A model generated the notes under the pieces. That model ran no database searches, was not told the DNA's origin, and worked only from the letters and a program-made list of their open reading frames with translations. DNA of 23,178 bases, taken from contig CABVAO010000028.1 in the NCBI GenBank assembly GCA_902496335.1, forward strand, positions 1-23,178, read 5' to 3'. This DNA comes from an uncultured Collinsella sp. (lineage in GTDB: Bacteria; Actinomycetota; Coriobacteriia; Coriobacteriales; Coriobacteriaceae). The translations under genes were made by a program, and so were the position numbers. Below, piece after piece: positions 7,910 through 16,431 of the stretch; within the stretch, counting starts at the first letter, position 1, and every line of letters starts with the position of its first letter.

Positions 7910-9592
7910 CTACTTGCGACGAAGCAGCGCCGAGACCTCGGGCATCTTAAGGACGACGGCAAGGCCAAAGGTAACAACAAGCGAGGCGACACCCGCAACG
8001 CAAACGTAGCCAAGAGTAATCAGAATCGAGCCGCCAAGTGCCCCGACAAAGTGTTCAAGCGCCCACATGACGCCGGCGCCTGCGGCAGCACCTAGGCCAC
8101 CGAGCAAAAGGCCAAAGAAACCGCCATGTAGGATAGATTTGACCTGAAGGCCACGCAGGCGACGACGCAGCCACCACAGCGAACAGCCGACCAAGATCAC
8201 GTAGTCGACAACATACGAAAGCGCGATTGCCGGCATACCGAAGCCCAGCACAACGCCAAACAGCAGAACCGAGCCGGCCTGGCCGATGGCGGAATACAGG
8301 CAATAGCGGCTATAGGGCTTCATGTCGAGCAAGGCAGAGAAGCTCTTCTGCATCAACACGACCACGCCGTAGAGCGGCAGCGAGAGCGCCAGGTAGACAA
8401 GGTACTCGGACACCAGAGCCACGCCGGATTCATCGAACTTGCCAGCACAGTAGATCATGTTGAGCGGACGCGCGAAGACAATCAGGTACAGCGCGAACGG
8501 AATCAGGAAGAACAGCATTTGGGCGACGCCACGCGAAATGCCCGTGCGAACGCTGCCGTAATCCTTCTCCTGTGCGTCGTGAGAGAGCTCGGTATAGAGC
8601 GCCGTCGAAAGCGAGGCGGCAATCAGCGCATAGGGCAGCGTGTACCACAGGCGCGCATAGGCGATGACGGAAGGGCCAGTCTCGGGCTGGACCACCAGCG
8701 CGGCAGCGTTGGTGATAGAAGTCGAGACAAACATGCACACCGTGGCGAGCAGCGTCGGGATACCGAGCGCAATCGTCTGGCGCAGTGCGGGGTCCTTAAA
8801 GTCGATATGGATATGGGGATGCACGCCGTGCTTGCCAAGCGCGGGAATCTGACATGCCATCTGAACAAAGACACCGAGGGTCGTACCGGCCGCAATCAAG
8901 ATGATGCCGGCACGTTCGCCAAACTGTGCGGACACGGGCGCAAAACCCATAAAGCTCGCAATGACGATCACATTGTTGAGGACCGGGGCAAACGTCGACC
9001 AGAAGTAGTCGCGGTGTGCGTTGAGAACGCCCGAGAACACCGAGCCCAAACCATAAAAGAGAATCTGGATGGCAAAGAAACGGAACATGAACGCAGCGGT
9101 ATCCATGCTGCCGCCGTCACCCGAAAGGAACGATTGCGTCCAGATAAAGCCCGGGGCGAACACGGTCCCCAGCAACGAAATGCCACCCAGCACTAAAAGC
9201 AGAATGCCGAGCAGGTTGCCCACGTACTCGTTCGAGGCCTCGCGACCCTGCTCACGCCTCACGCCCATGTACACGGGCAAAAACGCCGTCACGAGCATGC
9301 CGCCCATCACGAGTTCGTAGAGCATATTGGGCAGGTTGTTGGCGACCTGATAGGAGGACGAGAGCAGCGACATGCCGATAGCGGCCGCCATTGCCCACGT
9401 GCGGATAAAACCGGTGACGCGAGACACGATAGTCAGGATGGTCATAAGCCCGGCAGAACGACCAACCGTGGAGTAGTCCGACGAGCCCATGTCGTCAGTG
9501 TCATCTCGCGACGAAGAAGCTTCGGATGAGGGTGTCTGAGGCGCAGATTCTTTTGCAAAATGAGCTCCGCACTTCAATTCTTCCTGCGGCAT
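7910..9592 (-). CDS. murJ: Lipid II flippase MurJ (MviN family)
   Basis: A 560-aa polytopic membrane protein of the MOP superfamily that moves lipid-linked peptidoglycan precursor across the cytoplasmic membrane. A hydrophilic, Ser/Glu/Asp-rich tail of about 45 residues precedes the first helix; after it come the family signature SRVTGFIR (57-64, with the two Arg equivalent to those lining the MurJ cavity) and NNLPNMLYELVMGGML (85-100), which resembles actinobacterial MurJ rather than the E. coli form. Alternating hydrophobic segments continue to residue 550, consistent with 13-14 membrane helices. The ATG at 9592 has GAGAGGA upstream, 3 bp after the ybaK TGA; an internal ATG at codon 35 would trim most of the tail but lacks a good ribosome site. 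It abuts uvrC with no spacer, so the three genes are probably co-transcribed. Confidence 0.95.
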   Translation of the reverse strand: MPQEELKCGAHFAKESAPQTPSSEASSSRDDTDDMGSSDYSTVGRSAGLMTILTIVSRVTGFIRTWAMAAAIGMSLLSSSYQVANNLPNMLYELVMGGMLVTAFLPVYMGVRREQGREASNEYVGNLLGILLLVLGGISLLGTVFAPGFIWTQSFLSGDGGSMDTAAFMFRFFAIQILFYGLGSVFSGVLNAHRDYFWSTFAPVLNNVIVIASFMGFAPVSAQFGERAGIILIAAGTTLGVFVQMACQIPALGKHGVHPHIHIDFKDPALRQTIALGIPTLLATVCMFVSTSITNAAALVVQPETGPSVIAYARLWYTLPYALIAASLSTALYTELSHDAQEKDYGSVRTGISRGVAQMLFFLIPFALYLIVFARPLNMIYCAGKFDESGVALVSEYLVYLALSLPLYGVVVLMQKSFSALLDMKPYSRYCLYSAIGQAGSVLLFGVVLGFGMPAIALSYVVDYVILVGCSLWWLRRRLRGLQVKSILHGGFFGLLLGGLGAAAGAGVMWALEHFVGALGGSILITLGYVCVAGVASLVVTFGLAVVLKMPEVSALLRRK

Positions 9593-9595
9593 CGC

Positions 9596-10096
9596 TCAGT
9601 CCTCTCTCGTAATCGCGGCAACCGTCGCCCCGCAAAATGCAATTAAATCATCGGGTGCAAGCTCGAGCTGATAACCACGCTTGCCTCCCGAAATAAAAAT
9701 GGTATCCCAAAGGACACACGTCTCATCAATGAGCGTCCGGTAGCGTTTTTTCATACCGACCGGGCTGCAGCCGCCGCGAACGTAGCCAGTCGCCGCAAGC
9801 AAATCCTTCACATGCATCATGACCAAGGACTTCTCCCCCGCGGCACGCGCGGCGGACTTTAGATCGAGCTCATCGGCAACAGGGATGCAGCACACGACAT
9901 GGTCGTTGGACGGCGTCACGCAGACCAAGGTCTTAAATCCTTGACCGGGCTCCTCGCCAAGCTGCTCCGAAATCGCGACCCCCAGGCCCACCGACTCATC
10001 ACCATCGTCTTCGTACGTATGTAGAACATAGGAAATGCCGGCGCTTTCCAGCTCGCGCATCGCATTGGTTTTTGGCGTCTTTACAGCCTTTGCCAT
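9596..10096 (-). CDS. ybaK: Cys-tRNA(Pro)/Cys-tRNA(Cys) deacylase, YbaK/EbsC family
   Basis: A 166-aa protein, close to the usual family length of about 160. Family members hydrolyse mischarged Cys-tRNA(Pro) in trans, preventing Cys-for-Pro misincorporation. The hallmark GYVRGGCSPVGMKKR is present in the C-terminal half; TPKTNAMRELESAGI at the N-terminus and KTLVCVTPSNDHVV in the middle also fit. I chose the ATG at 10096 because AAAGGA lies 7 nt upstream; the open frame runs back to 10192, but that extension reads as non-family sequence and overlaps the promoter region. It is first in a run with murJ and uvrC. The fold is shared with ProX-type editing domains, so the exact tRNA substrate is inferred from family. 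Confidence 0.9.
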   Translation of the reverse strand: MAKAVKTPKTNAMRELESAGISYVLHTYEDDGDESVGLGVAISEQLGEEPGQGFKTLVCVTPSNDHVVCCIPVADELDLKSAARAAGEKSLVMMHVKDLLAATGYVRGGCSPVGMKKRYRTLIDETCVLWDTIFISGGKRGYQLELAPDDLIAFCGATVAAITRED

Positions 10097-10133
10097 GACA
10101 TATCCTTTCCCTCGCATTCGGACGTAAAGATTA

Positions 10134-10139
10134 AGTATA
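10134..10139 (-). promoter_or_regulatory. Candidate -10 element for ybaK-murJ-uvrC
   Basis: Minus-strand TATACT lies 38 bp upstream of the ybaK ATG. The best -35 match upstream, GTGACG, is spaced 19 bp, so the assignment is weak. It is the only good -10-like hexamer between the uvrA hairpin and ybaK. Confidence 0.35.
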
Positions 10140-10177
10140 TGTCCAATTCGGCTGCATACGTCACTTCGACACAGCAA

Positions 10178-10208
10178 GCGCCATCGAATCACAAGGAGTC
10201 GATGGCGC
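10178..10208 (-). terminator. Hairpin downstream of uvrA
   Basis: GCGCCATCGA (10178-10187) and TCGATGGCGC (10199-10208) are exact complements: a 10-bp stem with an 11-nt loop, 20 bp after the uvrA stop. The minus-strand tail is TTGCTGTGTC, with no run of T. It is a likely uvrA transcript end, but an imperfect Rho-independent terminator, and some readthrough into ybaK is possible. Confidence 0.6.
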
Positions 10209-10228
10209 CCATAAACTGAATCGCCTAT

Positions 10229-13108
10229 TTATTGAGCATCAAGTTGAGCCTGACGCTCCCGGTCACGCCTGAGCAACGGCGCCAAAAACTTGCCCGTATA
10301 ACTCTGCGGACAGTCCGCAACCTGCTCCGGTGTGCCCGAAACCACGACGGTTCCGCCGCCGTTACCGCCCTCGGGACCCATATCGATCAGGCGGTCGGCA
10401 ACCTTGATGACATCAAGGTTGTGCTCAATCACCAGCACCGTGTTGCCCGCATCGACCAAGCGCTGCAGCACATCGAGCAGCTGGCGGACGTCCTCAAAAT
10501 GAAGACCGGTCGTCGGCTCGTCCAAAATATAGAACGTCTTGCCCGTCTGGCGTCGATGAAGCTCCTTGGCGAGCTTCACACGCTGCGCCTCGCCGCCCGA
10601 GAGCGTCGTGGCGGGCTGGCCCAGGCTCACGTAGCCTAAGCCTACATCGTACAGCGTCTGGAGCTTGCGCTTAATCTGCGGGATATTCCCAAAGAAGGCC
10701 AGCGCCTCGGTGACGCTCATGTCGAGCACGTCCGAGATGGTCTTGCCACGGTAGGTGACCTCGAGTGTCTCGCGGTTGTAGCGTTTACCGCCGCAAACTT
10801 CGCAGGGAACGTAGATATCGGGAAGGAAGTGCATCTCGATCTTGATCTGCCCGTCGCCCTTGCACGCCTCGCAGCGCCCGCCACTCACATTAAAGGAGAA
10901 ACGACCCGGCGAGTAGCCGCGCGCCTTCGACTCCGGCGTACTCGCAAACAGCGCGCGAAGATCATCCCACAGGCCGATATAGGTAGCAGGGTTGGAACGC
11001 GGCGTGCGGCCAATCGGCGACTGGTCGATATCGATAACCTTATCGATACACTCGATGCCCTCGATTTTCTTATACGGACCCACAGGGCGCGTCGAACGGT
11101 GAATGGCATTCGTAAGGGCAGGCGCAATGGTGTCGGTAACCAGGGAGCTCTTGCCCGATCCCGACACGCCGGTAACAACCGTAAGCGTACCAAACTCGAT
11201 CTTGGCGGTAACGTTTTTGAGGTTGTTGGCTCGAGCGCCCGTAATTTTAAGGCAGCCGCGACCGGGCTTGCGCCGTTCATCAGGCACCCGAATCATTCGT
11301 TTGCCGGTCAGATAAGCGCCCGTCATCGACTCAGGACACGCCATGATATCAGCAGGCGTTCCCGCCGCGACTACGTGTCCGCCGTTGACACCGGCGCCGG
11401 GCCCCATGTCGATCACGTAGTCGGCGGCACGGATTGTATCCTCGTCGTGTTCGACAACGATAACGGTATTGCCGATATCGCGCAGGCGCTCGAGCGTCTT
11501 GATCAGGCGCTCGTTGTCACGCTGATGAAGACCGATCGAGGGCTCGTCCAGAATATAGAGCACGCCCATGAGACCCGCGCCGATCTGCGTTGCCAAGCGA
11601 ATACGCTGTGCCTCGCCACCGGAAAGCGTCGCCGAGGCGCGATCGAGTGTCAGATAGTCGAGTCCAACATCGACCAGAAAACGCAGGCGCTCCAGAATTT
11701 CCTTGACGATACGACCGCCGATAAACTGTTGGCGCTCGGTGAGTTCCAGGCCCTCAAAAAACTCGAGCGATTCACGGCACGACAGGCAACAAACTTCGTA
11801 AATGGACTTGCCGCCCACGGTGACGGCGAGCATCTCAGGGCGCAAGCGAGCGCCGTGGCAGCTCGAGCACGGCTCCTCGCGAATGTACTTCTCCAGGCGC
11901 GCCTTGGTGTTCTCGTTCGTCGTCTCGGTATAGCGTTCGTACAGGATGTTGCGAACGCCCGAAAACTTGGTATCCCACTGGCTGCGACGTCCGTCGAGCT
12001 TTTGGTAGTCGACCGAGATCTTCGTATCGCCCAGGCCATCCAAGAATGCACGACGCACGCGAGGGGGCAAGTCCTCCCACGGCGTATCGGCGCTCACCTT
12101 AAAGTGTTTGCAGACCGCAGCAAAAATCTGCGGATAGTAGTTCGAATTGCCAAACAGGCTACCAAAGACTCCGTCGGCAATGGACTTCGAGGGGTCCTCG
12201 ATCAACGCCTCGGCATCAACGGTTTTCTTAAAGCCCAGGCCGTCGCACTCAGGACATGCGCCATAGGGAGCGTTGAACGAAAAATCACGCGGCTGAAGAT
12301 CGTCAATGGAGTGACCATGCTCCGGGCACGCCAAGGCCAACGAATACTCCAGCAGCTCGCCCTCGGTCCCCTCGGGAGCATCACGATCGGGCAGCATGTA
12401 CACGTTTACATTGCCGTGAGCCAGCGCGGTCGCCTGCTCAACAGACTCGGCGATACGGCCCAGAGAGTTCTCACGGATCACGATGCGATCGACCACGACC
12501 TCGATATCGTGCTTGAACTTCTTGTCCAGATCGATCGGATCGTCGAGCGAGCGCACTTCACCGTCGACACGCACGCGGCTAAAGCCCTCGGCGCGAAGGT
12601 CCTCAAACAGTTTGGTGTACTCGCCTTTTCGCCCGCGCACCACCGGTGCCAGCACAAACGCGCGGCGGCCCTCCCCCGCCGCCAAGACCTTGTCGGCAAC
12701 CTGGTCGGTCGTCTGACGCTCAATGACGCGGCCGCATTCGGGACAGTGCGGGGTGCCCACACGGGCGAACAGCAGGCGCAGATAGTCATAAATCTCGGTT
12801 ACGGTGCCAACCGTCGAGCGAGGGTTTTTAGACGTCGTCTTTTGGTCGATCGACACCGCCGGCGAAAGGCCGTCGATTGAATCCAAGTCGGGTTTGTCCA
12901 TCTGGCCCAAGAACTGGCGCGCATAGCTCGAAAGGCTCTCGACGTATCGACGCTGGCCCTCGGCATAGATAGTGTCAAATGCCAGCGAACTCTTGCCCGA
13001 GCCAGAAAGACCGGTAATGACCACGAGTTGGTCACGCGGAATGGAAACATCGATATCACGGAGGTTGTGCTCACGAGCGCCGCGAATAACGATAGAAGAA
13101 TCAGACAT
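10229..13108 (-). CDS. uvrA: UvrABC excinuclease subunit A
   Basis: The damage-sensing ATPase of nucleotide excision repair, 959 aa, close to the usual 940-960. Two ABC modules are visible. The first has Walker A GLSGSGKS (33-40), with its signature (TLSGGEAQRIRLA) and Walker B (ILDEPSIGLHQRD) far downstream, separated by the signature II/UvrB-binding insertions. The second has GVSGSGKSS, LSGGEAQRVKLA and ILDEPTTGLHFED. Zinc-binding CxxC pairs occur at CPEC, CSSC and the C-terminal finger CEAC...CEVC, which has the standard 19-residue spacing. The start at 13108 is set by AAGGAG 6 nt upstream; the frame is open back to 13174, but those 22 codons are not family sequence and contain the ribosome site. 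It runs divergently from the LtaS-like gene. Confidence 0.98.
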   Translation of the reverse strand: MSDSSIVIRGAREHNLRDIDVSIPRDQLVVITGLSGSGKSSLAFDTIYAEGQRRYVESLSSYARQFLGQMDKPDLDSIDGLSPAVSIDQKTTSKNPRSTVGTVTEIYDYLRLLFARVGTPHCPECGRVIERQTTDQVADKVLAAGEGRRAFVLAPVVRGRKGEYTKLFEDLRAEGFSRVRVDGEVRSLDDPIDLDKKFKHDIEVVVDRIVIRENSLGRIAESVEQATALAHGNVNVYMLPDRDAPEGTEGELLEYSLALACPEHGHSIDDLQPRDFSFNAPYGACPECDGLGFKKTVDAEALIEDPSKSIADGVFGSLFGNSNYYPQIFAAVCKHFKVSADTPWEDLPPRVRRAFLDGLGDTKISVDYQKLDGRRSQWDTKFSGVRNILYERYTETTNENTKARLEKYIREEPCSSCHGARLRPEMLAVTVGGKSIYEVCCLSCRESLEFFEGLELTERQQFIGGRIVKEILERLRFLVDVGLDYLTLDRASATLSGGEAQRIRLATQIGAGLMGVLYILDEPSIGLHQRDNERLIKTLERLRDIGNTVIVVEHDEDTIRAADYVIDMGPGAGVNGGHVVAAGTPADIMACPESMTGAYLTGKRMIRVPDERRKPGRGCLKITGARANNLKNVTAKIEFGTLTVVTGVSGSGKSSLVTDTIAPALTNAIHRSTRPVGPYKKIEGIECIDKVIDIDQSPIGRTPRSNPATYIGLWDDLRALFASTPESKARGYSPGRFSFNVSGGRCEACKGDGQIKIEMHFLPDIYVPCEVCGGKRYNRETLEVTYRGKTISDVLDMSVTEALAFFGNIPQIKRKLQTLYDVGLGYVSLGQPATTLSGGEAQRVKLAKELHRRQTGKTFYILDEPTTGLHFEDVRQLLDVLQRLVDAGNTVLVIEHNLDVIKVADRLIDMGPEGGNGGGTVVVSGTPEQVADCPQSYTGKFLAPLLRRDRERQAQLDAQ

Positions 13109-13251
13109 GGAAGCTCCTTGCCTCCTATTGCATCGAATCATACTGTCGATGAGTTTAGCGCACTCGACGCGCACAGATGTTCGTAATACAAGATTCGCAG
13201 ACCTTTAGCTTTGCGTATCGGGTGCTTTGTTTCTCGAAATGCCGTGGAAAG

Positions 13252-13289
13252 GTTACAGTAATCTACTACTGAACTTAATTTGCTGTAAC
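13252..13289. repeat. Inverted repeat in the uvrA/LtaS-like divergent spacer
   Basis: GTTACAG (13252-13258) is mirrored by CTGTAAC (13283-13289), 24 bp apart, just before the ribosome binding site of the LtaS-like gene. It could be a leader stem or a spaced operator. No convincing -35/-10 pair could be fixed for either gene in the 193-bp spacer (13109-13301), which otherwise shows nothing recognisable. Confidence 0.35.
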
Positions 13290-13301
13290 AGAGGAACGTC
13301 C

Positions 13302-15455
13302 ATGACCGAAGATATCCCCCTTGAAATCACTTCGAGCGACATGGCCAATCTGCCCATATTCATCGCCGTCCTTATCGTGGCCACCGTCGTCGTGCGCGTG
13401 TATTTTTCAATCAAACACAATGAAAAGCCGCCCATTGCCCGCGTTTTTTGGTGCGCGACGCTCCTCATCCCGCTCGGCATGGTAGCTGCATGGATTACGA
13501 ATCAATTGCTCGTAAATGAGGACAATTCCCTATGGGTCCTTTCTTATTCGGCGCTCGGTGCTACCGCCGTCATACTTCTTGTCGAGCCCTTGGTTTCGGG
13601 ACTTATCGACCAAACCGATCTTGCGACGGGAACGGTTGCCTGTATTTGCCGTGACATCCTTGTCATCGCCGCTGTTTCAGCGCTCTCGTTCGTTTCGCTC
13701 GAAATTGCCTGTAACGAAACGTTCTATCGCATTCCCGCCAACTCATTCGGGTTTTCCGTCGGGCTGCTCGCGACGGTTCTGCTCTCCCTTTATTTGCTGG
13801 GACAGCGTCATGGAGGCGTCATGGCCCTCGTGCCCGTCGCCTGTTGCATCCTTGGCATTGCCGAGCACTTCGTCATAACGTTTAAAGGCGAAGCCATCCT
13901 GCCAAGCGATATCTTGGCCCTTGGCACCGCAATGGAAGTGAGCGAGGGATACGAGTTTACCTTTACCGCCGGAATCGTAACCTCTCTCGCCCTGCTGGAG
14001 ATTTCCCTGGGGCTTCTTTCGCTTATCCGACCGCGAAAGCTCCGTACGCCCACCCATGTCTTCCCCGCAATCGCCGCTAACCTCTGCGCTTTTCTGCTAG
14101 TGACCGTTGTGGGGCTCTCGGGCTTTTCCAGCATCGACTTGGAGCAGGCGCTGAATTTTGGATTTGACCGTTGGCAGCCCATCACTACGTACGCGTCTCA
14201 GGGTTTTATCACTTCGTTCACCGAAATGGTCAACGAGTTGCCCATTGAGAAGCCCGAAGGCTATACGCCCGATGAGGCGCAGAGCATCGAGCAGGAGCTC
14301 GCCGCCACCTACGACAGCACGTATGGCTCGAGCGAGCAGCGCGCGGCGGCCGTTGCCCAGTTCAATGAAATCAAGCCGACGATTGTTGCCATCATGAACG
14401 AGAGTTTTAGCGACCTTTCGTGCTTTGAGCAGCTCCAGGCGGCCGGGTACACCGGCCCCGCATTCTACAACTCGCTTCCCGACACACTTGTTCGCGGCAC
14501 CATGCTCGCTTCGGTCACCGGTGGCGGAACGGCAAACTCCGAATTCGAATTTTTGACCGGAGCGACAACGGCCTTTGTCGGATTAGGCAAGATCCCCTAT
14601 CAGCTGTATCAGATGAATGGCGTCAACAGCCTGGCAAGGGACCTTAAAGAGCTTGGGTATACCGCTACCGCCATGCACCCGCAAAACCCCGTCAACTACC
14701 ATCGAGATAAAATCTATCAGCAGCTGGGCTTTGGAGACTTTCTTTCAATCGGCGATTTCGAAGGTGCGCCCTGTTACCATGCCGGCGTATGCGACTACGC
14801 CACCTACGACAAGATACTCGACCTGCTTAGAACCGACGAAGCGCCGCAGTTCATCTTTGACGTCACGATGCAAAATCACGGCGGCTACGACTATGGCACC
14901 GTTCCCGCCGAAGAGCTGACAAACTATTGGGTCGAGGGAGCCAGCGAGGGCGCCAATAGCGCGCTCAACACCTATCTCACCTGCATCAACGCATCCGACC
15001 GGGACCTCGAGTACTTTATCAACGAGCTCCGCAATATCGGCAGACCGGTTGTTCTTGTCTTTTTTGGCGACCATCAGCCGAGCGCCGCAACGGCTCTCAA
15101 CGACGAGCTGTACCCTCAGGAAGACACGGCAAGCCACGCTTTCCGCGTCTATCAGTCGACCTATTTCGTCTGGGCTAACTATGAAATCGCCGGCAATACC
15201 GAGCTCAACGTCTACGACACCGTCGGGGCAAACGAGATTGCAGCCATTACCCTTAATAAGATCGGCGCCCCGCTCACCGACTATCAAAAGGCCCTGCTTG
15301 CAACAAGATCAGATGTGCCCACCATCAATGTCGCCGGCTACCTTGGTGCCGACGGGCTGCGCTACGACTTGGAATCTGAAGACAGCCCATACGCCTCGAC
15401 GATCGACAAGCTGCAGCGCATGCAATACCTCGAGTTCGCCAGCAAAGTTCAGTAA
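13302..15455 (+). CDS. LtaS-like membrane phosphoglycerol transferase (sulfatase fold)
   Basis: A 717-aa envelope enzyme of the alkaline phosphatase/sulfatase superfamily, resembling lipoteichoic acid synthases that move glycerol-phosphate from phosphatidylglycerol onto a growing chain. Roughly the first 275 residues hold several membrane helices (about 17-34, 48-70, 80-101, 115-135, 150-167, 220-242, 254-273). The extracellular domain starts near 355. It shows the metal ligand Glu367 (MNESFSD), the probable nucleophile Thr410 (GGGTANSEFEFLTG), HPQNPVNYHRDK and the metal-binding FFGDHQPS near residue 595. The Glu-to-Thr spacing (43) is close to that in LtaS. The ATG at 13302 was chosen for GAGGA upstream; the longer frame from 13227 lacks family content. 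Alternatives are MdoB-type or other cell-surface phosphotransferases; the acceptor polymer is unknown. A neighbouring mrp gene follows with its own promoter. Confidence 0.88.
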   Translation: MTEDIPLEITSSDMANLPIFIAVLIVATVVVRVYFSIKHNEKPPIARVFWCATLLIPLGMVAAWITNQLLVNEDNSLWVLSYSALGATAVILLVEPLVSGLIDQTDLATGTVACICRDILVIAAVSALSFVSLEIACNETFYRIPANSFGFSVGLLATVLLSLYLLGQRHGGVMALVPVACCILGIAEHFVITFKGEAILPSDILALGTAMEVSEGYEFTFTAGIVTSLALLEISLGLLSLIRPRKLRTPTHVFPAIAANLCAFLLVTVVGLSGFSSIDLEQALNFGFDRWQPITTYASQGFITSFTEMVNELPIEKPEGYTPDEAQSIEQELAATYDSTYGSSEQRAAAVAQFNEIKPTIVAIMNESFSDLSCFEQLQAAGYTGPAFYNSLPDTLVRGTMLASVTGGGTANSEFEFLTGATTAFVGLGKIPYQLYQMNGVNSLARDLKELGYTATAMHPQNPVNYHRDKIYQQLGFGDFLSIGDFEGAPCYHAGVCDYATYDKILDLLRTDEAPQFIFDVTMQNHGGYDYGTVPAEELTNYWVEGASEGANSALNTYLTCINASDRDLEYFINELRNIGRPVVLVFFGDHQPSAATALNDELYPQEDTASHAFRVYQSTYFVWANYEIAGNTELNVYDTVGANEIAAITLNKIGAPLTDYQKALLATRSDVPTINVAGYLGADGLRYDLESEDSPYASTIDKLQRMQYLEFASKVQ

Positions 15456-15515
15456 GCCCGCCCATTCGCTTAGGACCATCGTATTGCAAGCACGCTCGGC
15501 CCAATTGCATCGCAA

Positions 15516-15545
15516 ATGACTCCCGCTCGCAAACGAGGGTACAAT
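15516..15545 (+). promoter_or_regulatory. Candidate promoter of mrp
   Basis: ATGACT (15516-15521) and TACAAT (15540-15545) are 18 bp apart, placing the start of transcription near 15552, about 50 nt before the mrp ATG. The -10 is close to consensus. A small CTCG/CGAG stem lies between the two hexamers. Confidence 0.5.
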
Positions 15546-15564
15546 GACGCTCGTGTCACATCGC

Positions 15565-15578
15565 GGGGCCCCGGCCCC
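15565..15578 (+). promoter_or_regulatory. GC-only hairpin in the mrp leader
   Basis: GGGGCCCCGGCCCC is a 14-bp run of only G and C with self-complementary ends (GGGGC / GCCCC, loop CCCG). It lies within the presumed 5' UTR, 22 bp before the mrp ATG and separated from the AAAGGAG ribosome site by an A-rich gap. It could stabilise the mRNA or mark a regulated leader. There is no T-run, so it is not a terminator. Confidence 0.4.
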
Positions 15579-15600
15579 AACATATACAAAGGAGTCATAC

Positions 15601-16431
15601 ATGGGTTGCGAGCACGCACAGGCCGCCGGCGGACAAACGTCGCCGTCGCAATTTGAGGAGAACACGCTGTCCGAGGTCAAACGCGTCATCGCCGTGCTTT
15701 CCGGCAAGGGCGGTGTCGGCAAGTCGTTTGTCACCGGTGCCATCGCCACCGAGCTTGCCCGCCACGGCCACAAGGTCGGCGTCCTCGATGCCGACATCAC
15801 CGGTCCCTCCATCCCTAAGATGTTCGGTATGAGCGGACGCCACGTCCATGCCCTTGGCAACCTTATGCTGCCCGAAATCTCCGAGCACGGCGTCAAGGTC
15901 ATGAGCTCCAACCTTCTGCTCCAAAACGAGACCGACCCCGTCCTTTGGCGCGGTCCGGTCATCGCAGGCGCCATTAGGCAGTTCTGGAGCGAGACCTCGT
16001 GGGGCCCCATCGACTACCTGCTGGTCGACATGCCTCCGGGAACAGGCGACGTCGCGCTCACCGTCTTCCAGTCACTGCCCGTCGACGGCATCGTCATCGT
16101 CACGAGCCCGCAGGATCTGGTCTCGATGATCGTCGCCAAGGCGGTCAACATGGCCGAGAAGATGAACGTCCCCATTCTGGGCATCGTCGAAAACATGAGC
16201 TATATTGAGTGCCCCGACTGCGGCAAGAAGATCGAGGTCTTTGGCAAGAGCAAGCTCCCCGAGGTCGCAGAGCGCTATAACCTCGACATCTTGGGCCAGC
16301 TTCCCATTAATCCGGCACTCGCCGAGGCCTGCGATAAGGGCGAGGTCGAGACCGCGCTGCCCGATGGCATGTTGCCCAAGGCAGTCTCTGCCGTCGAGGC
16401 TATTACCCCGCATGAGACCGACGAGGCCTAA
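15601..16431 (+). CDS. mrp: Mrp/NBP35-family Fe-S cluster carrier ATPase
   Basis: A 276-aa cytoplasmic P-loop ATPase of the MinD/Mrp group that in known members carries [4Fe-4S] clusters to target enzymes. Visible features are the deviant Walker A GKGGVGKS (35-42), DADITGPSIPKMFG (63-76), VDMPPGTGD (142-150), and the paired cysteines Cys204 and Cys207 (ECPDCGKK) that hold the bridging cluster in the dimer. The N-terminal MIP18/DUF59 domain of some Mrp proteins is absent; instead a short tail begins MGCEHAQAAGG. The ATG at 15601 has AAAGGAG 6 nt upstream; the frame is open from 15544, but that part is leader. The stop TAA is directly followed by the GTG of the flavoprotein gene, so the two form an operon. 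The client proteins are unknown. Confidence 0.93.
   Translation: MGCEHAQAAGGQTSPSQFEENTLSEVKRVIAVLSGKGGVGKSFVTGAIATELARHGHKVGVLDADITGPSIPKMFGMSGRHVHALGNLMLPEISEHGVKVMSSNLLLQNETDPVLWRGPVIAGAIRQFWSETSWGPIDYLLVDMPPGTGDVALTVFQSLPVDGIVIVTSPQDLVSMIVAKAVNMAEKMNVPILGIVENMSYIECPDCGKKIEVFGKSKLPEVAERYNLDILGQLPINPALAEACDKGEVETALPDGMLPKAVSAVEAITPHETDEA

Noticed and set aside
13170..13183. LexA-like box (CGCAC-AGAT-GTTCG) upstream of uvrA
   Set aside because: It matches the actinobacterial CGAAC-N4-GTTCG pattern in 9 of 10 fixed positions, but one key half-site base is wrong, no promoter could be fixed beside it, and no comparable box occurs before uvrB or uvrC.
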